This document shows, in pieces, positions 29,788 through 37,259 of a stretch of DNA of 64,000 bases. A program made the position numbers and the translations under genes. The stretch is taken from contig NZ_OY781461.1 in the NCBI RefSeq assembly GCF_963676955.1, positions 3,714,225 through 3,778,224 of the forward strand, read 5' to 3'. The notes beneath the pieces were generated by a model. The model was not told the DNA's origin, ran no database searches, and saw only the letters and a program-made list of their open reading frames with translations. How positions within the stretch are numbered: position 1 is the first letter of the stretch; every line of letters begins with the position of its first letter. Origin of the DNA: an uncultured Desulfuromonas sp. GTDB lineage: Bacteria > Desulfobacterota > Desulfuromonadia > Desulfuromonadales > Desulfuromonadaceae.

Positions 29788-30284
29788 TAGCGCTGCCGTC
29801 TCTTTTCCGCCTCTTCGGCGTTAATAGCGCGGATCTCGTCCATCAACGCCTGGGCATCCTGTTGCTTCTGATAGGCGGACTTGGATTGCCGGGTGAGATG
29901 GCGTGAACCTTTGATGTCCGATTCCTGCAATGAAAACGCCCAACCTCCCAGTTGTCTCGAAATGCTGCGAGACAACGATTTCAGATCTGAAATTTCAGAT
30001 TTCAAAGGCTCGAAAGGTTGCATCCTTTCGAGCACATGGCAGATGGAGCGCACTTCTCCGGCCGAGCCTTTGGCATAGTAGAGAAACTGGAGCAGTTCCG
30101 GCGTGGTGCCGCGCTCGAAGCCCTCAGCGATATTGTTCGGCACCGACAACGCCGCCCGCTGAATCTGGTTGGCCAAGTCGCCGCGTCCGCGAAACGCCGG
30201 ATGTTCCGTCACCGCAAAGACATTGACGGTCAGACGGATGCCGTCTTTCCACACCGGCACATCCTCGAAGTTTTCGTATTTCAT
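29787..30284 (-). CDS. Four-helix-bundle (S23/IVP-type) protein inside the cas operon
   Basis: A 165-residue protein. Residues 1-90 (MKYENFEDVPVWKDGIRL...LANQIQRAALSVPNNIAEGFERG...FLYYAKGSAGEVRS) match the four-helix-bundle family related to the protein in 23S rRNA intervening sequences. A segment PLKSEISDLKSLSR derives from a short repeat also present in the flanking intergenic DNA. The charged C-terminal tail is unusual. It sits between cas7 and cas4 and shares a base with the cas4 start, so it is co-translated with adaptation genes. This family is not a standard I-C component; its role here is unknown. Confidence 0.8.
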   Translation of the reverse strand: MKYENFEDVPVWKDGIRLTVNVFAVTEHPAFRGRGDLANQIQRAALSVPNNIAEGFERGTTPELLQFLYYAKGSAGEVRSICHVLERMQPFEPLKSEISDLKSLSRSISRQLGGWAFSLQESDIKGSRHLTRQSKSAYQKQQDAQALMDEIRAINAEEAEKRRQR

Positions 30285-30525
30285 GGGTCGCTTTGCTCCA
30301 TCTCAGATTTCGACTCGCTTTGCGAGATTTCAAATCTCAAATCCGAAATTTCAGATCGCCGTCATAAATTATTTCAGAATGAACTACCCCGCCGCAAGCA
30401 GCGGGGTATCAACAGCCTGTAACCTTTGCTCAATCACGCAGTGAACTGCGGGGTATTGAACCCGAATTGCGAATAAACAGCAGCTTTACTATCAAATCTG
30501 AAATTTCAAATCGCATTGGCGTTAT
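30285..30525. repeat. Intergenic repeats between cas7 and the inserted gene
   Basis: Contains a REP-like hairpin TACCCCGC/GCGGGGTA (30385-30408), a second half-copy near 30439-30457, and two copies of the AT-rich motif GAAATTTCAGAT/GAAATTTCAAAT (about 30340 and 30502). A third copy lies inside the four-helix-bundle gene (about 29987). This is the only sizeable gap within the otherwise compact cas operon. Confidence 0.7.
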
Positions 30526-31365
30526 TTAAAAGCCATCAATAATTTCTGGAGACAATCCTTCCAGCGTGGCAATTTTAAATGTCCCATCGTGGTTTACAGT
30601 AAGGGATTGATGGACTTTGGCTGAGGAATACTGACCAGCTTTGCAATTATGTTTCCACCAGACGACTTTTTCGATTGCCATACTTCCTTCAGGACGGGCA
30701 GAAGAGGCATCGCCCTCGAACAGTTTAGGCAGTACGTTTTTGATTGCTTCGGCATCGCTATCACCGAATCCGGTCCGTTCCGCAAGCTGGGGATTCATGC
30801 TGCCATACGTCACATAAACAGCTTTATCGACCCGGTGTTTCATTCCCATTGTGTCGGAGCTTTTTTTACTACCGTCACCTTCGCCACTTACGCTTTTGGT
30901 GATCTGAGTACTGGTAATACTGACCGGTTCAACACTGAAAGCAGACTGAATTGATACGGGCCCGCGAATCGGAATTGACACTCCGTCTTTTTCCTCGCTT
31001 TTAAACGCGAACAATTGACCAAAACTCCGGACATCAAGCCACTTTTCACAAGCCATTTTGCCGGCTTTTTCCGAAGAAGTTTTTTTGCTGTTAAAAGCTT
31101 CTTTACCCAGCCCATATTCACTTGACTCAGCCCTTGCCTTGAGGCTGGGCATACCATCTGTCTTCTTTTCATCAGACTGCACAAAAATGGCATGGCCGGA
31201 ATCTTGTAGACGATCGCGAATTTTTCGTTTTAGGCAAACATCGGAAATTTCACCGTATCCATCATAGTCAGTACGCGGACGATTCCCGTTAAGGGGGTCA
31301 CCATTCGGGTTTGCATTTTTCACAGTGAAAATCACGGCAAAATCGATTTTGTTTTCAAGGCTCAT
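30526..31365 (-). CDS. cas7: Cas7 (Csd2), Cascade backbone subunit
   Basis: A 279-residue type I-C Cas7. The N-terminus FAVIFTVKNANPNGDPLNGNRPRTD and the segments IRGPVSIQSAFSVEPVSI and DTMGMKHRVDKAVYVTYG are characteristic of Csd2. Multiple copies coat the crRNA spacer; the backbone flips out every sixth guide base, relevant to the guide-like element at 36576-36631. The start is three bases after the cas8c stop. Confidence 0.96.
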   Translation of the reverse strand: MSLENKIDFAVIFTVKNANPNGDPLNGNRPRTDYDGYGEISDVCLKRKIRDRLQDSGHAIFVQSDEKKTDGMPSLKARAESSEYGLGKEAFNSKKTSSEKAGKMACEKWLDVRSFGQLFAFKSEEKDGVSIPIRGPVSIQSAFSVEPVSITSTQITKSVSGEGDGSKKSSDTMGMKHRVDKAVYVTYGSMNPQLAERTGFGDSDAEAIKNVLPKLFEGDASSARPEGSMAIEKVVWWKHNCKAGQYSSAKVHQSLTVNHDGTFKIATLEGLSPEIIDGF

Positions 31366-31368
31366 GAA

Positions 31369-31764
31369 TTATTCTCCTTTATCTATTCCGGTGGTTTCGG
31401 TTTGTTGTTGTCGATAAGACATTTTTTGGCAGTGATATCCCAACAAGAATTCGCCGGACAGGCCCTTGTCCAGTTGAAATTCGCCCTCTTTGAATAAGCA
31501 CATGACCGTATCAAGGTCTTTTTTTCTATTGGTTAAAAAACCGGCTCGGTTCCCTTGCAGTCTTTGCATATACGGTTGCAACGCTAATTCGAGATTGCGC
31601 CATGTTGAAAATGGTCTGTCGGCAAAACGCTGCATCAACCTTGCTGCTGTCGTCGGGCGGCTCTCACCGCTTACGGCAAGGGCAACTTCTTCTATCCGCT
31701 CGGCAATCGCCAGAAGGCGGCCATAAAGATAATCTCGCGTGCTTTTATTCTCATCTAACGACAT
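31369..31764 (-). CDS. cas11: Cas11c, small subunit from an internal start within cas8c
   Basis: Internal in-frame ATG at 31764 of cas8c, preceded by AAAGGAGG nine bases upstream, a strong ribosome binding site in the middle of a coding region. The product is 131 residues (MSLDENKSTRDYLYGRLLAI...), mostly helical. It is known that type I-C systems make the Cascade small subunit by independent translation of the cas8 3' end, and length and position fit. Expression here is inferred from the ribosome binding site. Confidence 0.85.
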   Translation of the reverse strand: MSLDENKSTRDYLYGRLLAIAERIEEVALAVSGESRPTTAARLMQRFADRPFSTWRNLELALQPYMQRLQGNRAGFLTNRKKDLDTVMCLFKEGEFQLDKGLSGEFLLGYHCQKMSYRQQQTETTGIDKGE

Positions 31765-33378
31765 TGAGTAATTCCTCCTTTTGTGTTCAGGTTGTCGTTG
31801 ATAAAATCCCCGGTAAAGCGCACAGGCAACCCCAAGATTTCGTTCCCACTCCCATGACTCACAATTGTTGCGATTGCTGGCTCTGCGAACGGCAGACTCC
31901 ATGATATCGCGGGGAAAAGGCTGCCCATCGACGATGGATGGCATGATTCGTTCGAGAAGGCTCTTTTTTAAAGTTTCGTGGCTTTTGAGTACATTGCCGT
32001 AAGCCGTTTCTGCGATAACTTTCGGGATCGGTGAACTCACCGGCCAAATAGTTTTTTTCTGCAGCTTTCGATTTTTAGCTTTGGATTCGACTTCTATTGT
32101 GTATCGCTGCGGCCAGGAGAATTGCAGATGCCAATCTTCCAAACGCTCGAAGAATTCACTGGCGAGTAATTGGCGATAGTAAATAACACTCATTCGCCCT
32201 GGGGTTGCCGAATCGAGTCCCATAACGATAATTTGCTCATTCGGCTCTAATTTGGCCCGATAGCCTCTGAGATATTTATTGAATTTGTGGGCGAAGGACG
32301 CACCGATATCAGTGCTGTAATCGAGCGTTTCTTCAAATTCTTGTTTTTCAGGCTCTTCCTGAAAAACAAGGGGCTGCTCAAGTAATGCGAACGTACTTTT
32401 CAAAGGATCCGGAATGGCTTTTCCCGTAACAGCCCATGTGACATAAACCTGGTCACCATTGCGAAAGCCCTGTCGGTCAATTAACCAACGCAGAGCATTA
32501 TGAGCCTTTTGGGTGACTTCGTATCCCACCCCCGCAGCCTGACGGCCATTCCCCTCAGTGAACCTCCCCCGAAAAGTAAAACCGGAGGAGTCATTTGCCG
32601 ACAATATTTTCGCTTTATCGCCGGTATGACGGAGTTTCGCGGGATGATTCGTTGCCAGCACCTGCTCTTTCCCGGTAACAAAACACAGTCCTGATTCTCC
32701 ACCTTCGGCACTCTGAAATTGAATCCAGCTTTTCTGAAGTGTTGGATCCAGCCAGGTTTCTGCCTGCAATTCTCCTGGTTGTTCTACTTGCCAACAGACC
32801 AGAGCGTCCCCTTGTTCAACTTCGGCTTTATCCTTTTCAGCGCGCTTGTTTTTGGGAAGCGGCGGCAAAACCTTATAGATCGTTGGGAGGGGACTCTCTG
32901 AATCCACAGTCAAGGGCCAAGAGGCCAAAAACTTCTTATTCTCATCAATATACAGCACATGAGCCTGCACAAGATCAGCAACAACACGTCCTTTTTTGAT
33001 GTAGTTGTAAACAGCAATGGCTTTTTTGTGCGCAAAGGGAGAATCGCACCATTGTCGCAGTTGTTTTTCATAAGACGGGAAATAGGATTTCTTCTTGCCA
33101 CCAAAATCGGGATAGTCTTTTGCAACATATTGAAGTTTATCGGCTAAAGGATGAGGCGCTTCTCCGCTACTGCGTCCAGCCGATTTTTCCGTCGCGGGAA
33201 GGACAACTTGTGTCTTTTCCAGCGCATTCGCTCGTAAAAAGTTTCCGTTTCCATCAATAACAATTTTGATATGTGCATTTTGAAGGGTATGGCTGATCGG
33301 CATCAACTTTTGTTCTTCGGGAAGGTCTAAGGCAACTCCAGCTTCATAGGTTTCATACAATTTTGCCAGCCAACTCAT
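31369..33378 (-). CDS. cas8c: Cas8c (Csd1), Cascade large subunit
   Basis: A 669-residue Csd1-family protein beginning MSWLAKLYETYEAGVALDLPEEQKLMPISHTLQNAHIKIVIDG, the typical N-terminus. It recognises the PAM (usually TTC) and recruits Cas3. The start overlaps the cas5 stop by four bases. The C-terminal 131 residues are also made separately as Cas11c. Confidence 0.96.
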   Translation of the reverse strand: MSWLAKLYETYEAGVALDLPEEQKLMPISHTLQNAHIKIVIDGNGNFLRANALEKTQVVLPATEKSAGRSSGEAPHPLADKLQYVAKDYPDFGGKKKSYFPSYEKQLRQWCDSPFAHKKAIAVYNYIKKGRVVADLVQAHVLYIDENKKFLASWPLTVDSESPLPTIYKVLPPLPKNKRAEKDKAEVEQGDALVCWQVEQPGELQAETWLDPTLQKSWIQFQSAEGGESGLCFVTGKEQVLATNHPAKLRHTGDKAKILSANDSSGFTFRGRFTEGNGRQAAGVGYEVTQKAHNALRWLIDRQGFRNGDQVYVTWAVTGKAIPDPLKSTFALLEQPLVFQEEPEKQEFEETLDYSTDIGASFAHKFNKYLRGYRAKLEPNEQIIVMGLDSATPGRMSVIYYRQLLASEFFERLEDWHLQFSWPQRYTIEVESKAKNRKLQKKTIWPVSSPIPKVIAETAYGNVLKSHETLKKSLLERIMPSIVDGQPFPRDIMESAVRRASNRNNCESWEWERNLGVACALYRGFYQRQPEHKRRNYSMSLDENKSTRDYLYGRLLAIAERIEEVALAVSGESRPTTAARLMQRFADRPFSTWRNLELALQPYMQRLQGNRAGFLTNRKKDLDTVMCLFKEGEFQLDKGLSGEFLLGYHCQKMSYRQQQTETTGIDKGE

Positions 33379-34079
33379 AACAACGCCTCCTCCTGCTCCA
33401 CCGCCAGAAGATTTTCTCCCAGCCCAAACTGTTTAGGAGTCATTTTGCGCAGGAAACGGCTGGCTTCACACTCTTCAGGCCGTGGAAATTCCAAAATGCC
33501 TTTACGCATGGTCGCACGCCAGAATCGGCTACGGAGTTCATTAATGCCCGTTTCATCAGGATAATCGAAACCGTGAAACATCAGTCCGAAACTGAGTTCA
33601 TCAATCTTATCGTAAGCGCCTTCATTTTCACCAAACTCGCAGGGCTCGACATAGCCCTGGCAATCACGGGTGCCGAGGAAAATATCCTGCCGCCCTCCTT
33701 TTTCCAGCATGCGTTTGGCAATATTAAAGTGTTTACCGGCAATGCGGTCTTTCTCCAGCGCCGGTTGATGTTCGTTCCACTCAAAATGGGCCTTCACCTG
33801 ATATTCAACATCGTGCAGAAAAGTATAAATTGCCAGGCTGTTTCCGCCCCCCCAAACCAGAGGTTTTGTCCCCTTGGTTTGCGTTCGTAACGGTTTCATC
33901 ACGCGCACCTGATCAACGTGCCAGACAATCGTCGGCTTCCAGTAAATTGATTTGAGTACTCCCTTGATCGCTTCATAGGTCGGAACATGGTACGAACACT
34001 TCTCTCCACCAACCTTGGTTACCGGGTCCGTAAAGAGAGCGTACCTGCCCCACAACCTGAAACAGACACTGTTCTTCAT
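33375..34079 (-). CDS. cas5: Cas5 (Cas5d), pre-crRNA endonuclease
   Basis: A 234-residue type I-C Cas5. I-C systems lack Cas6, and Cas5 cuts the repeat hairpin. The residues Tyr46 (SIYWKP) and Lys116-His117 (IAGKHF) are at the positions described for the active site of the Bacillus halodurans Cas5d, so the enzyme should be active. It would cut the array transcript and could also act on the solitary repeat upstream of cas3. It lies twelve bases after cas3 and overlaps cas8c. Confidence 0.96.
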   Translation of the reverse strand: MKNSVCFRLWGRYALFTDPVTKVGGEKCSYHVPTYEAIKGVLKSIYWKPTIVWHVDQVRVMKPLRTQTKGTKPLVWGGGNSLAIYTFLHDVEYQVKAHFEWNEHQPALEKDRIAGKHFNIAKRMLEKGGRQDIFLGTRDCQGYVEPCEFGENEGAYDKIDELSFGLMFHGFDYPDETGINELRSRFWRATMRKGILEFPRPEECEASRFLRKMTPKQFGLGENLLAVEQEEALL

Positions 34080-34091
34080 CGATCCTCCTTT

Positions 34092-36476
34092 CTATGCTAT
34101 CTGCGTCTCAAAATTGGTAATGATCTCAGTTGATAATCCGCATTCTTCACTGTAATGCCGTTCGTCAAGATGGAAGAAAACACCATCGTGCGCCGCCATA
34201 ACGGCATCGTTATCCTTTAGTTTTTGCCAAATATTCGGGAAGACATTGACACTGAACTGTTGGGCTTGCTTGAGCAGCTGCCGCATCTTAACGGGATCTT
34301 GTTCAGCACATAATGCAGCGATGATCTCCCTCCCTTTTCCATAGGGAACAATCACGGCTTCCGTCGGCGCATCAATCGCCTTGAAAATCCTCCCTGCGGT
34401 TTTGAACGATTGCCTGAGCAGCCCTTGTGTTCTGCCGATGTTGTTTCGATTATCACTCAGCAAGTTGAGCAGATTGTCGTCCCGTCCGGCATCCCGCGCC
34501 CTGACCTTGTAGGCCATGTCATCAGCGCGGCTATGAAAGTAATAGGCAAAGTAAAGCGCCATCGTTTCAGGCAACAACAACACATCCTCTTTTTTTTCGT
34601 GAAAAACTCTAAGTGCTTTATCGCGTCCCTCTTTGATATCGGTCAACAGGTCAATTTTTTCCTCAACGGGATTTACGACATGAACTTCAGCGGTGTCCGT
34701 ATCACCGTTACGGTTGCAACGTCCGGCAGCCTGGGCAATGGAATCAAGACCGGCAAGAAAACGGATGACCGAGGCAAAGTCGATATCAACACCGGCTTCA
34801 ATCAGTTGCGTGCTGACACAAAGGACCGGCAATTTGTCGTCCAGCCGCCCCTTTATTTTGCTAAGGATCTTTTTTCGATGCGCCGGGCACATTCCGGTAC
34901 TGAGATGAAAAACACTTTGAGCCTCCAAGTGCTGTGAGCAACAAGCATAAAGACGGCGAGCCCAGTCTTTAGTGTTGACGATAACCAGGCAACTCCCTTT
35001 GGTTCGGTATTCATTTAAGGCCAGTTCGGCAATTTCCGACTCCCTCCAGCCTCCCGTTTTGATCTGATTGCGAATATTCACCCGTTTTAAATCCTCAAAC
35101 AATTTGCCGACATCATTGACCAGTTCATTTTTCGGTAAAATGGTCAGTTGTCCCCTATCCGGGTTTGTCAGTTTGTTGAGAAGGGGTTGAGTCGCGGTGC
35201 AGAGAAGGGCCGTTGTTGAAGCATGCTCAGTTAAAAAATTGATCGCATTACAAAAGAGGTGAACACAATTGATCGGCAATGTCTGAATTTCATCGAAAAT
35301 CAACACGGACTTTGCCAGCTGATGCATACGACGAGCGCCACGCGTGCCGCCACCGAAAAGTGTTTCAAGAAATTGCACCATCGTCGTAAAGACAATCGGC
35401 GCATCCCAATTCTCAGCAACCAGCTTACTCTGCCAAGTTTGCACTTCCGGCTCCAGATTCGAATGGTGCTCCAGTACCCACGAACGCACATCCCCTTTGC
35501 GCTCAATAAGACCTCGGACAGCTTCAGCGTTTTGATCAATGATGGAGGTGTAGGGAATAATAAAGATAATACGCTCTAGATTGTGCTGACACGCATGATG
35601 AAGAGCAAAACGCAATGCAGAAAAAGTTTTCCCACCACCGGTCGGTACGGTTAGCGAGTAAATGCCTTGAGCGTCATTCGCCCTTATTCTGCACTGGTTG
35701 GAGATGGAACGACGAAGAGTATCGATTTCATGCTTAATCGGAATAGCCGATAGCTTTTCCTCCATCCTGCCGATTGCAACCGACCAGTCGACAGGTTCAT
35801 CACGCCGGATTCTTTTATTTTCCGGTTTTTCATGATCAGCACTGTCAATTCGATCCGCATCAATCAAGCAACTAAACAAAAAGCGCGTCCAAAGCCCTAT
35901 CATAAACCAACCTATCAACTCTGATTGGCCGGGTTTTGTCGTCAGCGCTGAAATATGTGCCAGGCAGTTCTGTAGCAATTGAGGGGAAACAAGCGTTTTT
36001 AATTTCTGGAGGATGTGGGAATCAGCCGTTTGCAGACATTCGGAAAAATGGGTTTCACTATCGGCTTTTGCCATTCGCTTGGCGAACACATTTTTCCCGT
36101 CTGGGTTCAGACAATCAATGAGACCACCGTGATGTGAAGCAAGGCAAATCGCAAAAAGTTGTCCCAACAACTTTCCGCTATCTCCATAGTTGCGGCAATA
36201 GTTCCAAATCCATAGTGCACCGGCAGTCGAATGATCAATGCGACCTTTAAGGTTATCGGCATTTAGATATTCCCCATCAATGTCAGGATCAAGAACCCCG
36301 GTTGCAGATCGAATGTATTTTTGAAAGTCATCACTGTATTTACCGAAATCATGAAGAAAACCGAGTAACGCACCAACATCTTCGACCGTTATTTTTCCAG
36401 TTAATTTGCTACATATTGCTGAAACATTTTCAAGGTGTGATTTTACGGATTGTCCGGGACGTGCTATTGCATCCAT
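34092..36476 (-). CDS. cas3: Cas3, HD nuclease-helicase
   Basis: A 794-residue fused Cas3. HD domain ligands are visible: His14 (SHLENV), His42-Asp43 (FLHDFGK), His82 (DHSTAG) and His115-His116 (ASHHGG). Helicase motifs follow: Walker A in VPTGGGKTFSALRF, DEIQ in LIFDEIQTLP, and motif VI in AQAAGRCNRNGD. It degrades DNA opened by Cascade. It is the first gene of the cas operon. The ATG at 36476 has only AAAAGG eleven bases upstream, and a 300-bp structured leader precedes it. Confidence 0.97.
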   Translation of the reverse strand: MDAIARPGQSVKSHLENVSAICSKLTGKITVEDVGALLGFLHDFGKYSDDFQKYIRSATGVLDPDIDGEYLNADNLKGRIDHSTAGALWIWNYCRNYGDSGKLLGQLFAICLASHHGGLIDCLNPDGKNVFAKRMAKADSETHFSECLQTADSHILQKLKTLVSPQLLQNCLAHISALTTKPGQSELIGWFMIGLWTRFLFSCLIDADRIDSADHEKPENKRIRRDEPVDWSVAIGRMEEKLSAIPIKHEIDTLRRSISNQCRIRANDAQGIYSLTVPTGGGKTFSALRFALHHACQHNLERIIFIIPYTSIIDQNAEAVRGLIERKGDVRSWVLEHHSNLEPEVQTWQSKLVAENWDAPIVFTTMVQFLETLFGGGTRGARRMHQLAKSVLIFDEIQTLPINCVHLFCNAINFLTEHASTTALLCTATQPLLNKLTNPDRGQLTILPKNELVNDVGKLFEDLKRVNIRNQIKTGGWRESEIAELALNEYRTKGSCLVIVNTKDWARRLYACCSQHLEAQSVFHLSTGMCPAHRKKILSKIKGRLDDKLPVLCVSTQLIEAGVDIDFASVIRFLAGLDSIAQAAGRCNRNGDTDTAEVHVVNPVEEKIDLLTDIKEGRDKALRVFHEKKEDVLLLPETMALYFAYYFHSRADDMAYKVRARDAGRDDNLLNLLSDNRNNIGRTQGLLRQSFKTAGRIFKAIDAPTEAVIVPYGKGREIIAALCAEQDPVKMRQLLKQAQQFSVNVFPNIWQKLKDNDAVMAAHDGVFFHLDERHYSEECGLSTEIITNFETQIA

Positions 36477-36534
36477 GCCTATTACAACCTTTTCCGGCCG
36501 TTTAAAAACTTAAAAATGCCTCTTTTTCTTGGTC

Positions 36535-36575
36535 AAAGTCTCATAGGCCTCAATTTTTTTAGCCTATGAGACTTT
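36535..36575. other. Strong hairpin between guide-like element and cas3
   Basis: Perfect 14-bp inverted repeat AAAGTCTCATAGGC/GCCTATGAGACTTT with a 13-base loop. On the minus strand it starts 25 bases after the solitary repeat. It is not followed by a good T-run on either strand, so it is more likely a processing, protection or attenuation structure than a simple terminator. Confidence 0.7.
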
Positions 36576-36631
36576 TCCAAACGATATTATCTAATCTCGT
36601 TTTTCAATCCACGTACCGCTAAAGGTACGAC
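36576..36631 (-). ncRNA. crRNA-like element: solitary CRISPR-like repeat plus guide-like sequence
   Basis: 36601-36631 aligns with the array repeat over its length with a one-base deletion. The GTGGATTGAAA end is intact. The stem GCACC/GGTGC is changed to GTACC/GGTAC by paired substitutions, so the hairpin is retained while the loop differs. The next bases in the transcript (from 36600 down) start ACGAGATTAGATAATAT. Read as a spacer, they match 15 of 17 bases of 36782-36798 with mismatches at positions 6 and 12, next to TTC. No second repeat was seen; the hairpin at 36535-36575 follows instead. This resembles Cas-regulating RNAs (CreR) or the antitoxin of CreTA modules. Transcription is inferred. 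Confidence 0.75.
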
Positions 36632-36641
36632 ATACCTCCCT

Positions 36642-36716
36642 TTATGGAGGTTTCAGCTCAATTTCAAGATCTATAAAATTCCGGCCAAAAACTTGTATTT
36701 TGATCTTAAATCGCAT
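36642..36716 (-). CDS. 24-residue ORF in the cas leader
   Basis: ATG at 36716, stop at 36642-36644, preceded by AGAAAGGAGG four to five bases before the start, one of the strongest ribosome binding sites in the window. The peptide starts MRFKIKIQVFGRNF and ends ELKPP; it is basic then acidic, without a membrane segment. The stop codon lies in a small hairpin ACCTCC/GGAGGT (36634-36651), immediately before the solitary repeat. It could be a leader peptide or a CreT-like toxic mini-ORF. No function is assigned. Confidence 0.55.
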   Translation of the reverse strand: MRFKIKIQVFGRNFIDLEIELKPP

Positions 36717-36740
36717 AATCCCTCCTTTCTTTTTTTAAAA

Positions 36741-36769
36741 GAAATAAAAGAAAGGAAAGTGATTGTCAA
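36741..36769 (-). promoter_or_regulatory. Putative promoter of the cas leader/cas3 operon
   Basis: TTGACA on the minus strand at 36769-36764, a 17-bp spacer, and TATTTC at 36746-36741 as a weak -10. An alternative -10-like TAATAT lies at 36777-36772. The guide-matched site at 36782-36798 is directly upstream of both. Confidence 0.55.
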
Positions 36770-36778
36770 CAATATTAA

Positions 36779-36798
36779 TTCACGAGTTTAGAAAATAT
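36779..36798 (+). promoter_or_regulatory. Candidate Cascade binding site (TTC PAM plus partial protospacer)
   Basis: TTC at 36779-36781 followed by ACGAGTTTAGAAAATAT. It agrees with the guide-like sequence at 36600-36584 at positions 1-5, 7-11 and 13-17, then loses similarity. The short match would favour Cascade binding without Cas3 cleavage. It lies ten bases upstream of the -35 hexamer. Confidence 0.7.
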
Positions 36799-36802
36799 TT
36801 TT

Positions 36803-37183
36803 TCAATCAATGATGATATAAGAGTGATCCTGGCAGACCCACTGCTTCCCCCGCTCATCACAAAGGGTTACCACAGCGGTTGCCATAATCCCCTTGCCAT
36901 CCAGACTGGACAGGTCGAAATCAATAACGAGTTCAGCGGATTTCAGTTCCAGGTCAGGCCAGCGGCTTATTGCGCCTGTGAGCGTTCCCTGACACATTCC
37001 GGCCAAAATACGATTTCGTTCAACGTTGAAAAGTTCAGGAGTAATCTCCAGAGATAGGAGATTTATTCTCGCCTGAGGCTGATTGTCCACGACAGACTGA
37101 AAGGCATAATAACTTGTCGAACAGTTAAACTGATGGGCAACGCCACCGGCAATTCCCTTTAGATTTCTACGTGATAGAGTCAT
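36803..37183 (-). CDS. Hypothetical protein
   Basis: A 126-residue protein (MTLSRRNLKGIAGGVAHQFNCSTSYYAFQ...) with no membrane segment or recognised motif. It ends with an aromatic/acidic sequence. The stop codon is 33 bases before the cas promoter and adjoins the candidate Cascade site, so read-through into the cas leader is possible. Its GC content is closer to the core genes than to the cas leader. I do not recognise the family. Confidence 0.55.
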   Translation of the reverse strand: MTLSRRNLKGIAGGVAHQFNCSTSYYAFQSVVDNQPQARINLLSLEITPELFNVERNRILAGMCQGTLTGAISRWPDLELKSAELVIDFDLSSLDGKGIMATAVVTLCDERGKQWVCQDHSYIIID

Positions 37184-37259
37184 CCTGGCTAATCTCTCTC
37201 AATGAATCCATCCTTAGATAAACTACGCCTATCCTCTCTAATCTTCAACGGTTCTAATC

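Noticed and set aside
36535-36575. Hairpin before cas3 as a normal rho-independent terminator
   Set aside because: The stem is strong but AT-rich and no run of T follows on the minus strand; recorded as a structure of unknown role.
36601-36631. Solitary repeat as the start of a second ordinary CRISPR array
   Set aside because: No second repeat copy is found within several hundred bases on either side, and the following sequence matches the adjacent promoter instead of looking like an independent spacer.
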